NCBI GenBank assembly: GCA_027858855.1
Contig: JAQIBV010000002.1
Location: forward strand, 124,001-188,000
Direction of reading: 5' to 3'
DNA from: Spirochaetota bacterium
Lineage (GTDB): Bacteria; Spirochaetota; UBA4802; JAFGJZ01
DNA length: 64,000 nucleotides
Shown in pieces: positions 37,730 to 46,392 of the stretch. Under the pieces are notes generated by a model. It worked only from the letters and a program-made list of their open reading frames with translations. It did no database searches and had not been told where the DNA came from. The position numbers were made by a program, and so were the translations under genes. The stretch's first letter is position 1; the number at the start of each line of letters is the position of its first letter.

Positions 37730-37749
37730 TTTTTTGCTTAAGCAAAAAA
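37730..37749. repeat. 20-bp perfect palindrome
   Basis: TTTTTTGCTTAAGCAAAAAA, no loop, second of three successive inverted repeats in this divergent spacer. Confidence 0.75.
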
Positions 37750-37761
37750 CACTCATACCCT

Positions 37762-37801
37762 GCAACTGTTTTTATATGTTTCTACCTATAAAAACAGTTG
37801 C
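37762..37801. repeat. 15-bp perfect hairpin
   Basis: GCAACTGTTTTTATA (37762-37776) and TATAAAAACAGTTGC (37787-37801) around a 10-nt loop, about 90 bases upstream of the following plus-strand gene. Confidence 0.8.
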
Positions 37802-37892
37802 CAGACCTGTTATGATTCAGTATCTTACAATTATTCCAGCTTTTTTGATATCATACAACTATATTCTGCTTCAATAAAAGAGGAAAATCCTT

Positions 37893-38852
37893 ATGCATAA
37901 CAGAAAACACTCCTTTATCAATAGCGGAATCGTTGGCAGTATTGGACTCTATTTTATCTTCCTCTATTCTATAGCAAGTTTTATCTTTTTTTTCATCTTT
38001 CCAGACCTTTCACTCGCACGGGTCTACAATTCAACCGGAATTGCAGTCCTGTGTACGTCAACTCTACTGCTCTTTACAGTCTTTTACCTGTATGTCCGGC
38101 TTAATATTAAAAAAAACATCGAGCTCTTCATCAATCACAGAAATCAACCACTTCAGTTTCTATTTTTTTCATCACTATACTCTCTGTTGCTCTTTCTGCT
38201 TGCGATATTAATTAAATACCGACCTTTAGCACCCTATCAAAACTACCATCTGGGCTTCTTAGCCATGCTGCTTATCTCTTTACCAATTATTAAACTCCTT
38301 CACATCTTTGTTAATGTGTTTCTGATCAAACTCTTTTACCAGACACTGGATATTGCCTCTCTTTTAGACGAACACGGTTCAATTATTGTAGACCTGGAAA
38401 ACTTTTTGCATGTGAATGCCCCCCTAATAAACCAGTGTGTTCGAATGAAGATGGATCTTGGCATTATTGCTATACACCTTGCGAATCCAGATGAGATCAG
38501 GGCAACACAAGGCAAAAAAACACTAAAAGAACTTTCAGATCAAATTTCCTTCATACTGCAGGAGGAATCGCGCACTTATGAGCGCTGGGGGCTTCTTAAA
38601 AGCTGTCACATCTACTTCTGTTTTTCGATGATACAGGATCGAAAAGAATTTAAAACCGTGATGGATCGATTCAAAAGCACATTCCAGAATCAAATTTCAA
38701 TAGGCCCGGTTTCGCCGCAATTTAACTACTACTCCTCGCTCGAGCCCTTTAACATGCTTCCAAAGGCCTCACAATCGGCACATGAAAAAGAATTTCTTCA
38801 CCAACAGATATACATGCTTGAAAAAGCATTCTGCAAGAACGGTACCTGGTAA
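37893..38852 (+). CDS. Four-TM protein with cytoplasmic domain, unknown
   Basis: 319 residues. Four hydrophobic helices in the first 155 residues (SIGLYFIFLYSIASFIFFFIF, then three more), then a soluble C-terminal domain of about 160 residues (IVDLENFLHVNAPLINQCVR ... GIIAIHLANPDEI) with a faint resemblance to degenerate GGDEF/cyclase folds that I cannot confirm. Its stop overlaps the next ATG by one base (TAATG), so the two proteins are made together and probably work together. Confidence 0.65.
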   Translation: MHNRKHSFINSGIVGSIGLYFIFLYSIASFIFFFIFPDLSLARVYNSTGIAVLCTSTLLLFTVFYLYVRLNIKKNIELFINHRNQPLQFLFFSSLYSLLLFLLAILIKYRPLAPYQNYHLGFLAMLLISLPIIKLLHIFVNVFLIKLFYQTLDIASLLDEHGSIIVDLENFLHVNAPLINQCVRMKMDLGIIAIHLANPDEIRATQGKKTLKELSDQISFILQEESRTYERWGLLKSCHIYFCFSMIQDRKEFKTVMDRFKSTFQNQISIGPVSPQFNYYSSLEPFNMLPKASQSAHEKEFLHQQIYMLEKAFCKNGTW

Positions 38853-40189
38853 TGTTTCAGCTGATTATAATCATAATGGGAGTAATTGTCATTATTGCGG
38901 CTATTTATATCCGCTATCTTTTTCTGCTCTACTCTATTCCTCAACAGATTGGAAAAGCCAGAGCCAGTTTTGAAACTGATCAGAAACAGGCAGTCGCTAT
39001 TCTTGATTCAATTCTTAGTGTAGACAGAGGACACCCGGTGGCAAACTGGCTAATGGCCCATTTTCATATCAAACACACGCGTTACATTCTTGCGTTAAAG
39101 TTTTTAAATGAAATCATTACCTTTGCCCGCTATTGTGATGAGGTTAGCGAACAGGATGTGCGCGAAACGATATCTCAACTTTACCTCAACCTGGGCAACA
39201 TGGAGAAGGCGCTTGAACAGTTTAATATTCTACAGGGGAAATATGACCTTCCAGGCTCGCTTATAAAAAAAGCTGTTTCAATTCTTCTTGAGGGAGGCAA
39301 TATTGTTGATGCTAAATCTCTTCTTGAGCGTTCCATAAACCAGCATCCTCAGGAGGGAGAGTATGATTATATTCTTGCAACAATTCTTTTTAAAGAGAAG
39401 GAGTATATTAAGGCCGAAACCAAACTGGAGTCTGCACAGAAAAAAGGTTATTCACAAAACGATCTCTATTTTTTGCTTGGGAAAATTGCCTATCTGAATA
39501 AAAACTATACCAAAGCGCTCGATGCCCTTCTTCAATGCGGAGGCAAAGGTGTTGATCTTTTCGAATACAATAATATGGTCGGACAACTTTTTTACATGAA
39601 AGAGGACTATCGCCAGGCAATAGATATTCTGGAGTCAACACTTGAAAGGATTGATTCTAAAAACCCCAACAAGTCGGGCATACTCTATTATCTTGCGCTC
39701 TCTTATGAAAAAAAAGGCAAGATCGAAAAGGCTCTTGAATTATGGAAAAAGGTTAAATCCAGCTATACTAAATACCAAAATGCACGTGAAAAAATTAATT
39801 TTTACGAAAACATTGCCCACAAGCCATATGAGCGGGCGATTTTATCAATGCCGCTGGACAGTTTTGAGGTTTTAAGCCGCCAACTGGCCGACAAGATGAA
39901 TTATACGATTAACGACACTATCCGCAAAAACCAGGAATCAATAGAGTACACTGCGACATCTCAAAAGGATACAATGTTTGCAAACGTCTGTTATTTTGTT
40001 GTGAATCGTTCACTCAATTCACTTACATATAAAGATGTAAAAGACATAATTATCCGTAAAAGCATCAACAAATGCAAGTTTATAACAATTACCTATTTTT
40101 TAATTGATGATCAGGCAAAAATGCTTGCCCATGATAACAATATTGAAATTCACCCCTTTTCCATCTTCAAAACACATAAATTATTGTGA
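38852..40189 (+). CDS. Membrane-anchored TPR protein
   Basis: 445 residues. An N-terminal TM helix (LIIIIMGVIVIIAAIYIRYLF) is followed by about eight tetratricopeptide repeats (for example LYLNLGNMEKALEQFNIL, LFYMKEDYRQAIDILESTL, LALSYEKKGKIEKALELWKKV), a protein-interaction scaffold facing the cytoplasm. The last 100 residues (FANVCYFVVNRSLNSLTYKD ... KFITITYFLIDDQAKML) form a separate alpha/beta domain that recalls a worn restriction-endonuclease-like fold, but the catalytic residues are not evident. Translationally coupled to the four-TM gene upstream. Confidence 0.75.
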   Translation: MFQLIIIIMGVIVIIAAIYIRYLFLLYSIPQQIGKARASFETDQKQAVAILDSILSVDRGHPVANWLMAHFHIKHTRYILALKFLNEIITFARYCDEVSEQDVRETISQLYLNLGNMEKALEQFNILQGKYDLPGSLIKKAVSILLEGGNIVDAKSLLERSINQHPQEGEYDYILATILFKEKEYIKAETKLESAQKKGYSQNDLYFLLGKIAYLNKNYTKALDALLQCGGKGVDLFEYNNMVGQLFYMKEDYRQAIDILESTLERIDSKNPNKSGILYYLALSYEKKGKIEKALELWKKVKSSYTKYQNAREKINFYENIAHKPYERAILSMPLDSFEVLSRQLADKMNYTINDTIRKNQESIEYTATSQKDTMFANVCYFVVNRSLNSLTYKDVKDIIIRKSINKCKFITITYFLIDDQAKMLAHDNNIEIHPFSIFKTHKLL

Positions 40190-40260
40190 AGCGGGCCCCA
40201 ATAATAATTGATCTTTTCTGACCGATAATGTATCGTAACTACAGACAACTTTCAAAAACC

Positions 40261-40350
40261 ACTGTATATTACTTTCAATAATGATTGTCTATTGTATATT
40301 GCTTTCAATAATGATTGTCTACTGTATATTACTTGCAATAATGATTGTGC
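40261..40350 (+). repeat. Three 30-bp tandem repeats upstream of the GH35 gene
   Basis: Units at 40261-40290, 40291-40320 and 40321-40350 differ at only a few positions; each contains GTATATT, CAATAATGATTGT. Repetition places a TTGTCT hexamer 17 bases before ATAATG at unit boundaries, so each junction resembles a promoter. The array ends 30 bases before the GH35 start. Confidence 0.85.
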
Positions 40351-40379
40351 GCAAAAATAGTAATTAGTAACGGGGATTT

Positions 40380-42191
40380 ATGAATCAGAATTTTACATAC
40401 TCAAAAGATACCTTTCTTAAAGATGGTGAACCATTCAGGATTATTTCAGGTTCTATTCACTATTTCAGGGTTATACCTGAATACTGGTTGGACAGGCTCA
40501 CAAAACTGAAAGAATTCGGCTGCAATACTGTTGACACCTACATCCCCTGGAATCTTCATGAACCGACCAGAGGAAATTTTGACTTCGCAGGCATTCTTGA
40601 TCTTGAGCGATTTATACAAATTGCCTCGGAACTGGATCTTTTAGTTATTTTACGACCCGGCCCATTTATTTGTGCAGAAATAGACTCTGGCGGGATTCCA
40701 TCCTGGCTTACAAAACAGTGTGATGTGCATATCCGTTGCTCTAATACCCCTTTTCTGAATGCTGTTGATAATTACTACAAACACCTCTTTACAATAATTA
40801 ACAACTATCTGTATAATAACGGAGGCTCCGTTATTATGGTCCAGGTCGAAAACGAGTATGGTGCATACGGAAACGATAAGACATACCTCCACAAACTCAA
40901 GCGCATCTACGACAGCTATCTTGGTGACGTTCTCTATATTTCTGCTGATCAGCCAACACAAAATGATTTACGCTCCGGATTTGTTGATGGGGCTCTGGTT
41001 ACCACCTATTTTGGATCAATGGCATCTGAAAGGCTTAGTGTCATACGCACACTTCAGCCTGATGCTCCATTATTCTGTCTGGAGTTCTGGAGCGGCTGGT
41101 ACGACTACTGGGAAGGAAACCACCACATACGCTCTGCAGAGTCAACAGCAGAAACACTGGACGCAATACTCGCCACTGGTGCTTCTGTGAACTTATATAT
41201 GTTTCACGGTGGAACAAACTTTGGTTTTACCAACGGAGCGACCTGCCATGACGGAGTCGATTACAAACCAGTAGTTACCAGTTATGACTACGATGCGCTT
41301 TTAAACGAAGCCGGAGACCTGACTCCAAAATACCATGCATGTCGAGAAGTGCTTAAAAAATACTGCACGATTCCTCCTATACAGAAAAAGTTCCAACCTG
41401 ACCGTTTCGAGAAAAAAAATATCATCTTTCCCAAGCGGGCTCTTCTTTTCGAGTCCATAAATCATATCTCTACACCTGTACTTTCGCCAACCCCCCTTAC
41501 AATGGAGACGCTGGGACAGGATTCCGGCTTCATTCTTTACCGCACAAACATAGACGGACCCTACGAAGATGCAGAACTGAAAATACTGGGGCTACATGAT
41601 CGCGCCCTGCTTTTCATAAACGAAGTCTTTCATAATACGCTCTATCGCAATGAACAATCTGACACAATAATCGTGGATATTCCGGAAAAAGGCGCACAAA
41701 TTGACATTCTTGTCGAGAACATGGGTCATATCGACTATGGCCCCTATATCGGAGAGCAGAAGGGCATAACACACGGTGTTCAGCTTAATAACAGATTTCT
41801 GTTCGAGTGGGAAATCTATCCACTACCGCTTGATAACGTATCAAGCCTCCCATTTGAAATAAACAGTACATATAAACCAGAGTCTGAACCAACTTTTTAT
41901 TCCACCAGTTTTACAATAGAAAGACAGAGAGACACATTCCTTAACATGGATGGATGGGAGAAGGGAGTCTGTTTTATTAATGGTTTTAATCTTGGACGTT
42001 ACTGGAAAAAGGGTCCGCAGCAGACACTCTATGTGCCGGGACCTCTTCTGCGGAAAGGTAAAAATGAGCTTATTATTTTTGAACTGCACAAGCCGGTAGA
42101 GCTTTCGATTGAATTCGTAAAGGAACCGTCGTACGGAAAGAGCAGTCAGATAAAGAAATCGATTCTGTCACGACTTTTCTCCCGAACCTGA
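40380..42191 (+). CDS. GH35 beta-galactosidase
   Basis: 603 residues of glycoside hydrolase family 35, which releases terminal beta-galactose from oligosaccharides. SGSIHYFRVIPEYWLDRL and RPGPFICAE are typical. The acid/base is Glu159 in VENEYGAYG and the nucleophile Glu235 in LFCLEFWSGW. MFHGGTNFGFTNGA completes the TIM barrel, and beta-sandwich domains follow (NGFNLGRYWKKGPQQTLY near the C-terminus). No signal peptide is seen, so it is probably cytoplasmic and acts on imported oligosaccharides. The tandem repeats upstream may control it. Confidence 0.93.
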   Translation: MNQNFTYSKDTFLKDGEPFRIISGSIHYFRVIPEYWLDRLTKLKEFGCNTVDTYIPWNLHEPTRGNFDFAGILDLERFIQIASELDLLVILRPGPFICAEIDSGGIPSWLTKQCDVHIRCSNTPFLNAVDNYYKHLFTIINNYLYNNGGSVIMVQVENEYGAYGNDKTYLHKLKRIYDSYLGDVLYISADQPTQNDLRSGFVDGALVTTYFGSMASERLSVIRTLQPDAPLFCLEFWSGWYDYWEGNHHIRSAESTAETLDAILATGASVNLYMFHGGTNFGFTNGATCHDGVDYKPVVTSYDYDALLNEAGDLTPKYHACREVLKKYCTIPPIQKKFQPDRFEKKNIIFPKRALLFESINHISTPVLSPTPLTMETLGQDSGFILYRTNIDGPYEDAELKILGLHDRALLFINEVFHNTLYRNEQSDTIIVDIPEKGAQIDILVENMGHIDYGPYIGEQKGITHGVQLNNRFLFEWEIYPLPLDNVSSLPFEINSTYKPESEPTFYSTSFTIERQRDTFLNMDGWEKGVCFINGFNLGRYWKKGPQQTLYVPGPLLRKGKNELIIFELHKPVELSIEFVKEPSYGKSSQIKKSILSRLFSRT

Positions 42192-42221
42192 CAGCAACGA
42201 ACTTTTTTTTAACAGGCTTGT

Positions 42222-43766
42222 CTATTTTATCTCTACAATGACAAGCAGAACATCATCATCGGCATGTTTGCCGTTACAAAAGATGCTTACAGAATCTTTT
42301 ACACTTTCAACAAGCTTTTCCAGTGCTAGATTCTCATTTTTTTTAATTATTTCGATGAAACCCTCATACCCAAGCATTGCAAAATCACCATTACTTAACT
42401 CAATCAGACCATCAGTAAAGAAAAAAAGCCGATCCCCTCGATGGAGTGTAAGAGTTCCTGTTCCAACTGAGTACTCTTTGAACATCCCGAGAATGGTTCC
42501 CTTTGAATTAAACTGTTCATACCTATTATCATCACGGTACCAGACAACAGAGTTTGTGTGCCCCCCATTCGCATAATGAAACGAAACACAACTGCTCTCT
42601 TCATAGGCGGTAAAACATCCATATAAGAGTGTTACAAAATTGAGCTCCATGGTCGAGACCAGTTCACGATTCAACTCTTTCAATACACGGTCGGGCATGT
42701 TCCATAAGCGCCTTACTATTTTCTCGGAAATATGCTTTATCAGGGTCAGATAAAGCGCAGCCGAAACACCATGCCCCGAGACATCTGCAATTACAAAGCC
42801 TGTTGAGCCATCCATATGCTCTGAAAACGAAAAATAGTCACCACCGACCTCTTCCATTGGCCTGTACATAAAAACAGAGTCAAAAATCTCGTTAGAGGGA
42901 CTGTTCTTTGGCATTAATGCCCGGTGAAGCCGTTGCGCCTGTTTTAGTTCGAACTCATATTTCTCGTTTTTTTTTCTTAACTCCTTCTCCCTCTTTTGCA
43001 ACTCTAGCTCGGAAAGTTTTCGATCTGTAATATCTTCTTTAACACCGATGTAATTGACGATTTCATCATTTTCATCACGCAGAGGCGAAATAGAGGCCAT
43101 CTCGTAGAAAATATGACCATCTTTGGCCTTGTTTTTAAATTCTCCATACCACTCACTGCCTGAACTGATGGTATCCCACATCTGTTTATAAAAGTCATTT
43201 GGCTTATCACCGGATTTAAAAACACGGGGGTTCTGTCCAACCAGCTCATCAAATGAGTATCCGGTTATTTCACAGCACTTTGGATTCACATACTCGATAT
43301 CGCCGGTTATTCCAGTAACAACAACGGCGGAGGGACTCTGCTCGACAACACGTGTTAACCGGGTCAGCTCGAGGACCCGTTTCTTACGCTCAGTAATATC
43401 GGCAACAACGCCATCAAGACGCTCAAGATTATTCTGTTTATCCACAATTATGCTGCAACTATTTGTAACCCAGCGCACTGATCCGTTTTTATGGACAATA
43501 CGGTGTTCAATAGTCGAAGAAGAGGAACGCTGGCGTGCATACATTAAAAATCCACTGACCATGGAGAAGTCGTCAGGATAGATAATCCGCTGCCACAAAG
43601 ACAGATCATCACACAGCTCTTCCGGTGTATAGCCTGTCATCAGAAGGGATTTCGGGGAGTGATAAAAACTTATAATCCGATTTTCACGAAGAGTTGCACT
43701 GTATACATACTCATTAATATGGCCGATAATTTCTTTAAAAAAATTACCATCGGCTGTATTATCCAT
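42222..43766 (-). CDS. PAS-PAS-PP2C (SpoIIE/RsbU-type) phosphatase
   Basis: 514 residues. Two PAS domains with PAC tails (about 10-130 and 138-255; GVVADITERKKR and GVKEDITDRKLS mark their ends), a coiled coil (KREKELRKKNEKYEFELKQA), then a PP2C domain of the RsbU/SpoIIE kind with the metal-binding acids in EVGGDYFSFSE, FVIADVSGHGVSAAL and LFFFTDGLIE. It should dephosphorylate an anti-anti-sigma-type protein or similar phosphoserine target in response to a PAS-sensed cue. One base separates it from the flavoprotein gene upstream, so the flavoprotein may feed a redox signal to it (inference). Confidence 0.9.
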   Translation of the reverse strand: MDNTADGNFFKEIIGHINEYVYSATLRENRIISFYHSPKSLLMTGYTPEELCDDLSLWQRIIYPDDFSMVSGFLMYARQRSSSSTIEHRIVHKNGSVRWVTNSCSIIVDKQNNLERLDGVVADITERKKRVLELTRLTRVVEQSPSAVVVTGITGDIEYVNPKCCEITGYSFDELVGQNPRVFKSGDKPNDFYKQMWDTISSGSEWYGEFKNKAKDGHIFYEMASISPLRDENDEIVNYIGVKEDITDRKLSELELQKREKELRKKNEKYEFELKQAQRLHRALMPKNSPSNEIFDSVFMYRPMEEVGGDYFSFSEHMDGSTGFVIADVSGHGVSAALYLTLIKHISEKIVRRLWNMPDRVLKELNRELVSTMELNFVTLLYGCFTAYEESSCVSFHYANGGHTNSVVWYRDDNRYEQFNSKGTILGMFKEYSVGTGTLTLHRGDRLFFFTDGLIELSNGDFAMLGYEGFIEIIKKNENLALEKLVESVKDSVSIFCNGKHADDDVLLVIVEIK

Positions 43767-43767
43767 C

Positions 43768-45198
43768 CTATCTCCTGCGGTGAGGTAACAATGCTCTCAC
43801 AAGGTTGATCACTATGTTTCTGCTGTAGTGATCAATATAACACCGTAATGAGGGCTTCGTCAATACATCTCCATATGAAGGGAAGATATGCATGGTAAAA
43901 CTGAGTTTTCCAAATTTAATACCGTTCATTTTTGCCAACTGAAGCTCGTGAGCAATTGCTGAAGCACTTTCTCCATAGATATGAGCTCCCAGTATTCTTC
44001 CCGATGGTCGGCAGACTATTTTAGCCATTCCATCTTCATTACCGCGAATAATGGAATTCATGGAATATTTATACGGGAACTTATATATGCGTATGCCGAA
44101 TGTACCATAACGGGCTCGTGCCTCTTCAGATGTCAGCCCCAGATGCGCAAATTCTGGCTGCAACATCAAATTCCATATCATTCCACTATAGTTCATTTTC
44201 TTATGTGTTTTACCAAAGGCGTTAACTACAGCTACGGCCGCCTGCGACTCGGCTCTGTTAGTATACATATATCCACCGGTTACATCACCACAGGCATAAA
44301 TATGTTTAACCGAAGTTCGCATTAGCCGTGAAACATCAATACCGTTGTCGTTGTACGAGACACCTGCGGCCTCTAAATTCAAATGCTCAACATTAGCTTT
44401 TCGTCCGCAACATACCATAAAATGCTCTGCGGTAACACGCCTCTTCTTTTCTGCGGCAAGAAGAGTTATGGTACAACGACGTTTTTCAATCTGGGCTGCT
44501 TCAATTTGTGCCTTCAGAATGAGGGTTACACCCCGCTTTTTTAAATTGGCCTGTATAATCCTACGCATTTCGTCATCTTCGCGGGGCAGTATTGTTTCAC
44601 CCTTTTCCAAAAGAACTACTTTTACACCCATTATTGACAGGGCTGCAGCCATCTGACAACCAGCAGGCCCTGCACCTGCTATCACTATCGAACCGGGTAA
44701 ACGCTTTAATCTAAAAAAAGACTCGGTAGTTAAAAGACTTTCCGAATCAAAACCGGTAATATCTGGTATAAAGGGATGAGACCCCGTTGCGATTATGATT
44801 TTACGTGCGGTATATTTTTTGCCGGAACAGGCAATCATATGGCCATCCTCAAAAGCGGCGTCTCCAAAGACAAATGATATTCCCAGCTTTTCAAGATTTT
44901 TAGCATCGGTATGAGCTGAAAGAAGTTTAACCTGATCCCGTATATAATTAAACAGTTTTAACGAGTCTGGGTGTTGATTATTTTTAATACCGGCATTTTC
45001 CAGTTTAGAGGAGTCGGATATTAAAGATGCATAATACGCGAGGGATGCACATGGGATATCGTTTAAGAATTTTGAAGCGCTCAGGCTGCGCTTTTTTTCG
45101 ATCAGAAGAACTTTCTTCTGTAAACCTTTAGCCTGAACTGCAGCAACAAGCCCGGCCGAGCCAGCTCCCACAACAATCAGATCATACCTCTTTTTCAT
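43768..45198 (-). CDS. FAD-dependent oxidoreductase, lipoamide-dehydrogenase fold without redox disulfide
   Basis: 476 residues with FAD-binding VVGAGSAGL, the GSHPFIP segment, NAD(P)-binding GAGPAGCQMAAAL, the FAD motif IYACGDVTGG and a dimerisation domain ending HIFPSYGDVLTKPS. Members of this family normally have CxxxxC after the first Rossmann strand; here the region reads SKFLNDIPCAS, with only Cys50 and Phe where the first Cys should be. It therefore cannot cycle a disulfide like dihydrolipoamide or mercuric reductase, and is more likely an NAD(P)H oxidase, quinone reductase or transhydrogenase type enzyme. It precedes the PAS-SpoIIE gene by one base. Confidence 0.85.
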   Translation of the reverse strand: MKKRYDLIVVGAGSAGLVAAVQAKGLQKKVLLIEKKRSLSASKFLNDIPCASLAYYASLISDSSKLENAGIKNNQHPDSLKLFNYIRDQVKLLSAHTDAKNLEKLGISFVFGDAAFEDGHMIACSGKKYTARKIIIATGSHPFIPDITGFDSESLLTTESFFRLKRLPGSIVIAGAGPAGCQMAAALSIMGVKVVLLEKGETILPREDDEMRRIIQANLKKRGVTLILKAQIEAAQIEKRRCTITLLAAEKKRRVTAEHFMVCCGRKANVEHLNLEAAGVSYNDNGIDVSRLMRTSVKHIYACGDVTGGYMYTNRAESQAAVAVVNAFGKTHKKMNYSGMIWNLMLQPEFAHLGLTSEEARARYGTFGIRIYKFPYKYSMNSIIRGNEDGMAKIVCRPSGRILGAHIYGESASAIAHELQLAKMNGIKFGKLSFTMHIFPSYGDVLTKPSLRCYIDHYSRNIVINLVRALLPHRRR

Positions 45199-45312
45199 GC
45201 TGCATCCCCATCTTTATAAATTGTTAACGTATCTCCAAAATATAAAGATAAACATGGAAGAGTCAAGCAGATTCATATAAGATTTATATAAGCAGAAATA
45301 TTTGTGCTAACC

Positions 45313-45834
45313 TCAAAGCGACATTCTGCGTTTTCCCGAGCGATAGCGGGAAAACTCATCTTCAAAATTTGAAGAGAAATAACCGGCGCCCAGAAGACCT
45401 TTGATCTCGTCAAATTTATAGAAACGGCCTTCAGATATTTCAAGAGGATCAGGAGTGATTCTGCCATCAAAACAGGCCTTGTATGTTGATATAAACTCAG
45501 TCTCGACTTCATTTCGCATAACATATTGATACAAAAATCGTAATTCAGGAACCTGTATGCCCAGCTCCTCTCTCATTTCACGTACGGCAGCATGCTCATA
45601 CGATTCACCAACAAGCAGATGACCTCCGACCGAGGTATCCCATTTTCCAGGCTGCACATCCTTTTGAAGCGATCTTTTTTGCAGATAGAGCTCACCTGCT
45701 GAATTGAAGACAAGCACATGTACGGCCCTGTGTGCAAGCTCAGGTTTGCCGTGGCATTCACTACGGGCAGCCCTGCCTGTTACGACATTATTATCATCTA
45801 CGATATCAAAGTATTCTTCAGAAATTACCGGCAT
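45313..45834 (-). CDS. NUDIX hydrolase (IPP-isomerase/YfcD-like)
   Basis: 173 residues. The Nudix box spans GGHLLVGESYEHAAVREM plus REELGI, with the catalytic REMREEL. The N-terminus EEYFDIVDDNNVVTGRAAR and HRAVHVLVFNSAGELYLQKR are typical of the YfcD/IDI branch, whose substrates are uncertain. ATG 45834 has GGAG seven bases upstream. The 3' end of the coding region contains a TTTTCCCG/CGGGAAAA stem. Confidence 0.88.
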   Translation of the reverse strand: MPVISEEYFDIVDDNNVVTGRAARSECHGKPELAHRAVHVLVFNSAGELYLQKRSLQKDVQPGKWDTSVGGHLLVGESYEHAAVREMREELGIQVPELRFLYQYVMRNEVETEFISTYKACFDGRITPDPLEISEGRFYKFDEIKGLLGAGYFSSNFEDEFSRYRSGKRRMSL

Positions 45835-45879
45835 TATAAACTCCAAAAAAAATTATTTTAACGGTTTTTTCAAAAAGGT

Positions 45880-45916
45880 TTGACAAATAAAGAGTACTAC
45901 TATACACATGTATAGT
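45880..45916 (+). promoter_or_regulatory. Promoter overlapped by an 18-bp palindrome
   Basis: TTGACA (45880-45885) is followed 15-17 bases later by TATACA/TACACA. The -10 is inside the perfect palindrome ACTATACACATGTATAGT (45899-45916), a likely repressor operator for the next gene. Confidence 0.65.
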
Positions 45917-45935
45917 ACTTAAGAGAGGTGATTAT

Positions 45936-46343
45936 ATGAACATTATCGAGAAAAACTACAAAACCCTTGAGAAAATGCAATTTCTTGCAACTTTACGTGA
46001 AAACAACTATGTCCGTTTCAAACGCCCCGGCCTTAAAGATCTGCATCTTAACAAAATGCGTGACGATGGCAAAATACTTCACTTCTCAATTTCTCACTAT
46101 GCCCTGGACGGAGGCACCCTTAAAGCCGACCCCGACATGGAAGTTATTGCAGACTGGAACAGAGGAATTGTCAAGCCTCTTACCTTTCACGATGATTTTA
46201 ATGTTATGTACAAAGAGATAGAGGCTGAAAATGAAGCCGCCTCGCTCTCAGATCATGAACTGGTTAATGAATTAAGTCATTTTCTTGATAAATGGCTTAA
46301 AAAAATTAACGCAAGCAACTATACAATAGCAAACAAGCGGTAG
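45936..46343 (+). CDS. DUF6908/DUF1249-like small protein
   Basis: 135 residues. YKTLEKMQFLATLRENNYVR, followed by GLKDLHLNKMRDDGKILHFS and LKADPDMEVIADWNRG, resembles small proteins of unknown function common on plasmids and mobile elements (family naming by memory, moderate). Cytoplasmic, no TM. Preceded by AGAGAGGTG and by a promoter with an embedded palindrome. Confidence 0.5.
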   Translation: MNIIEKNYKTLEKMQFLATLRENNYVRFKRPGLKDLHLNKMRDDGKILHFSISHYALDGGTLKADPDMEVIADWNRGIVKPLTFHDDFNVMYKEIEAENEAASLSDHELVNELSHFLDKWLKKINASNYTIANKR

Positions 46344-46392
46344 AGCCCCCACTCTCTGCTTTTTGATTATAGCAATTCCCCTCATTCCCCCG

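Noticed and set aside
40261-40350. 30-bp repeats as a CRISPR array
   Set aside because: The units are directly abutting with no unique spacers and no cas genes are near.
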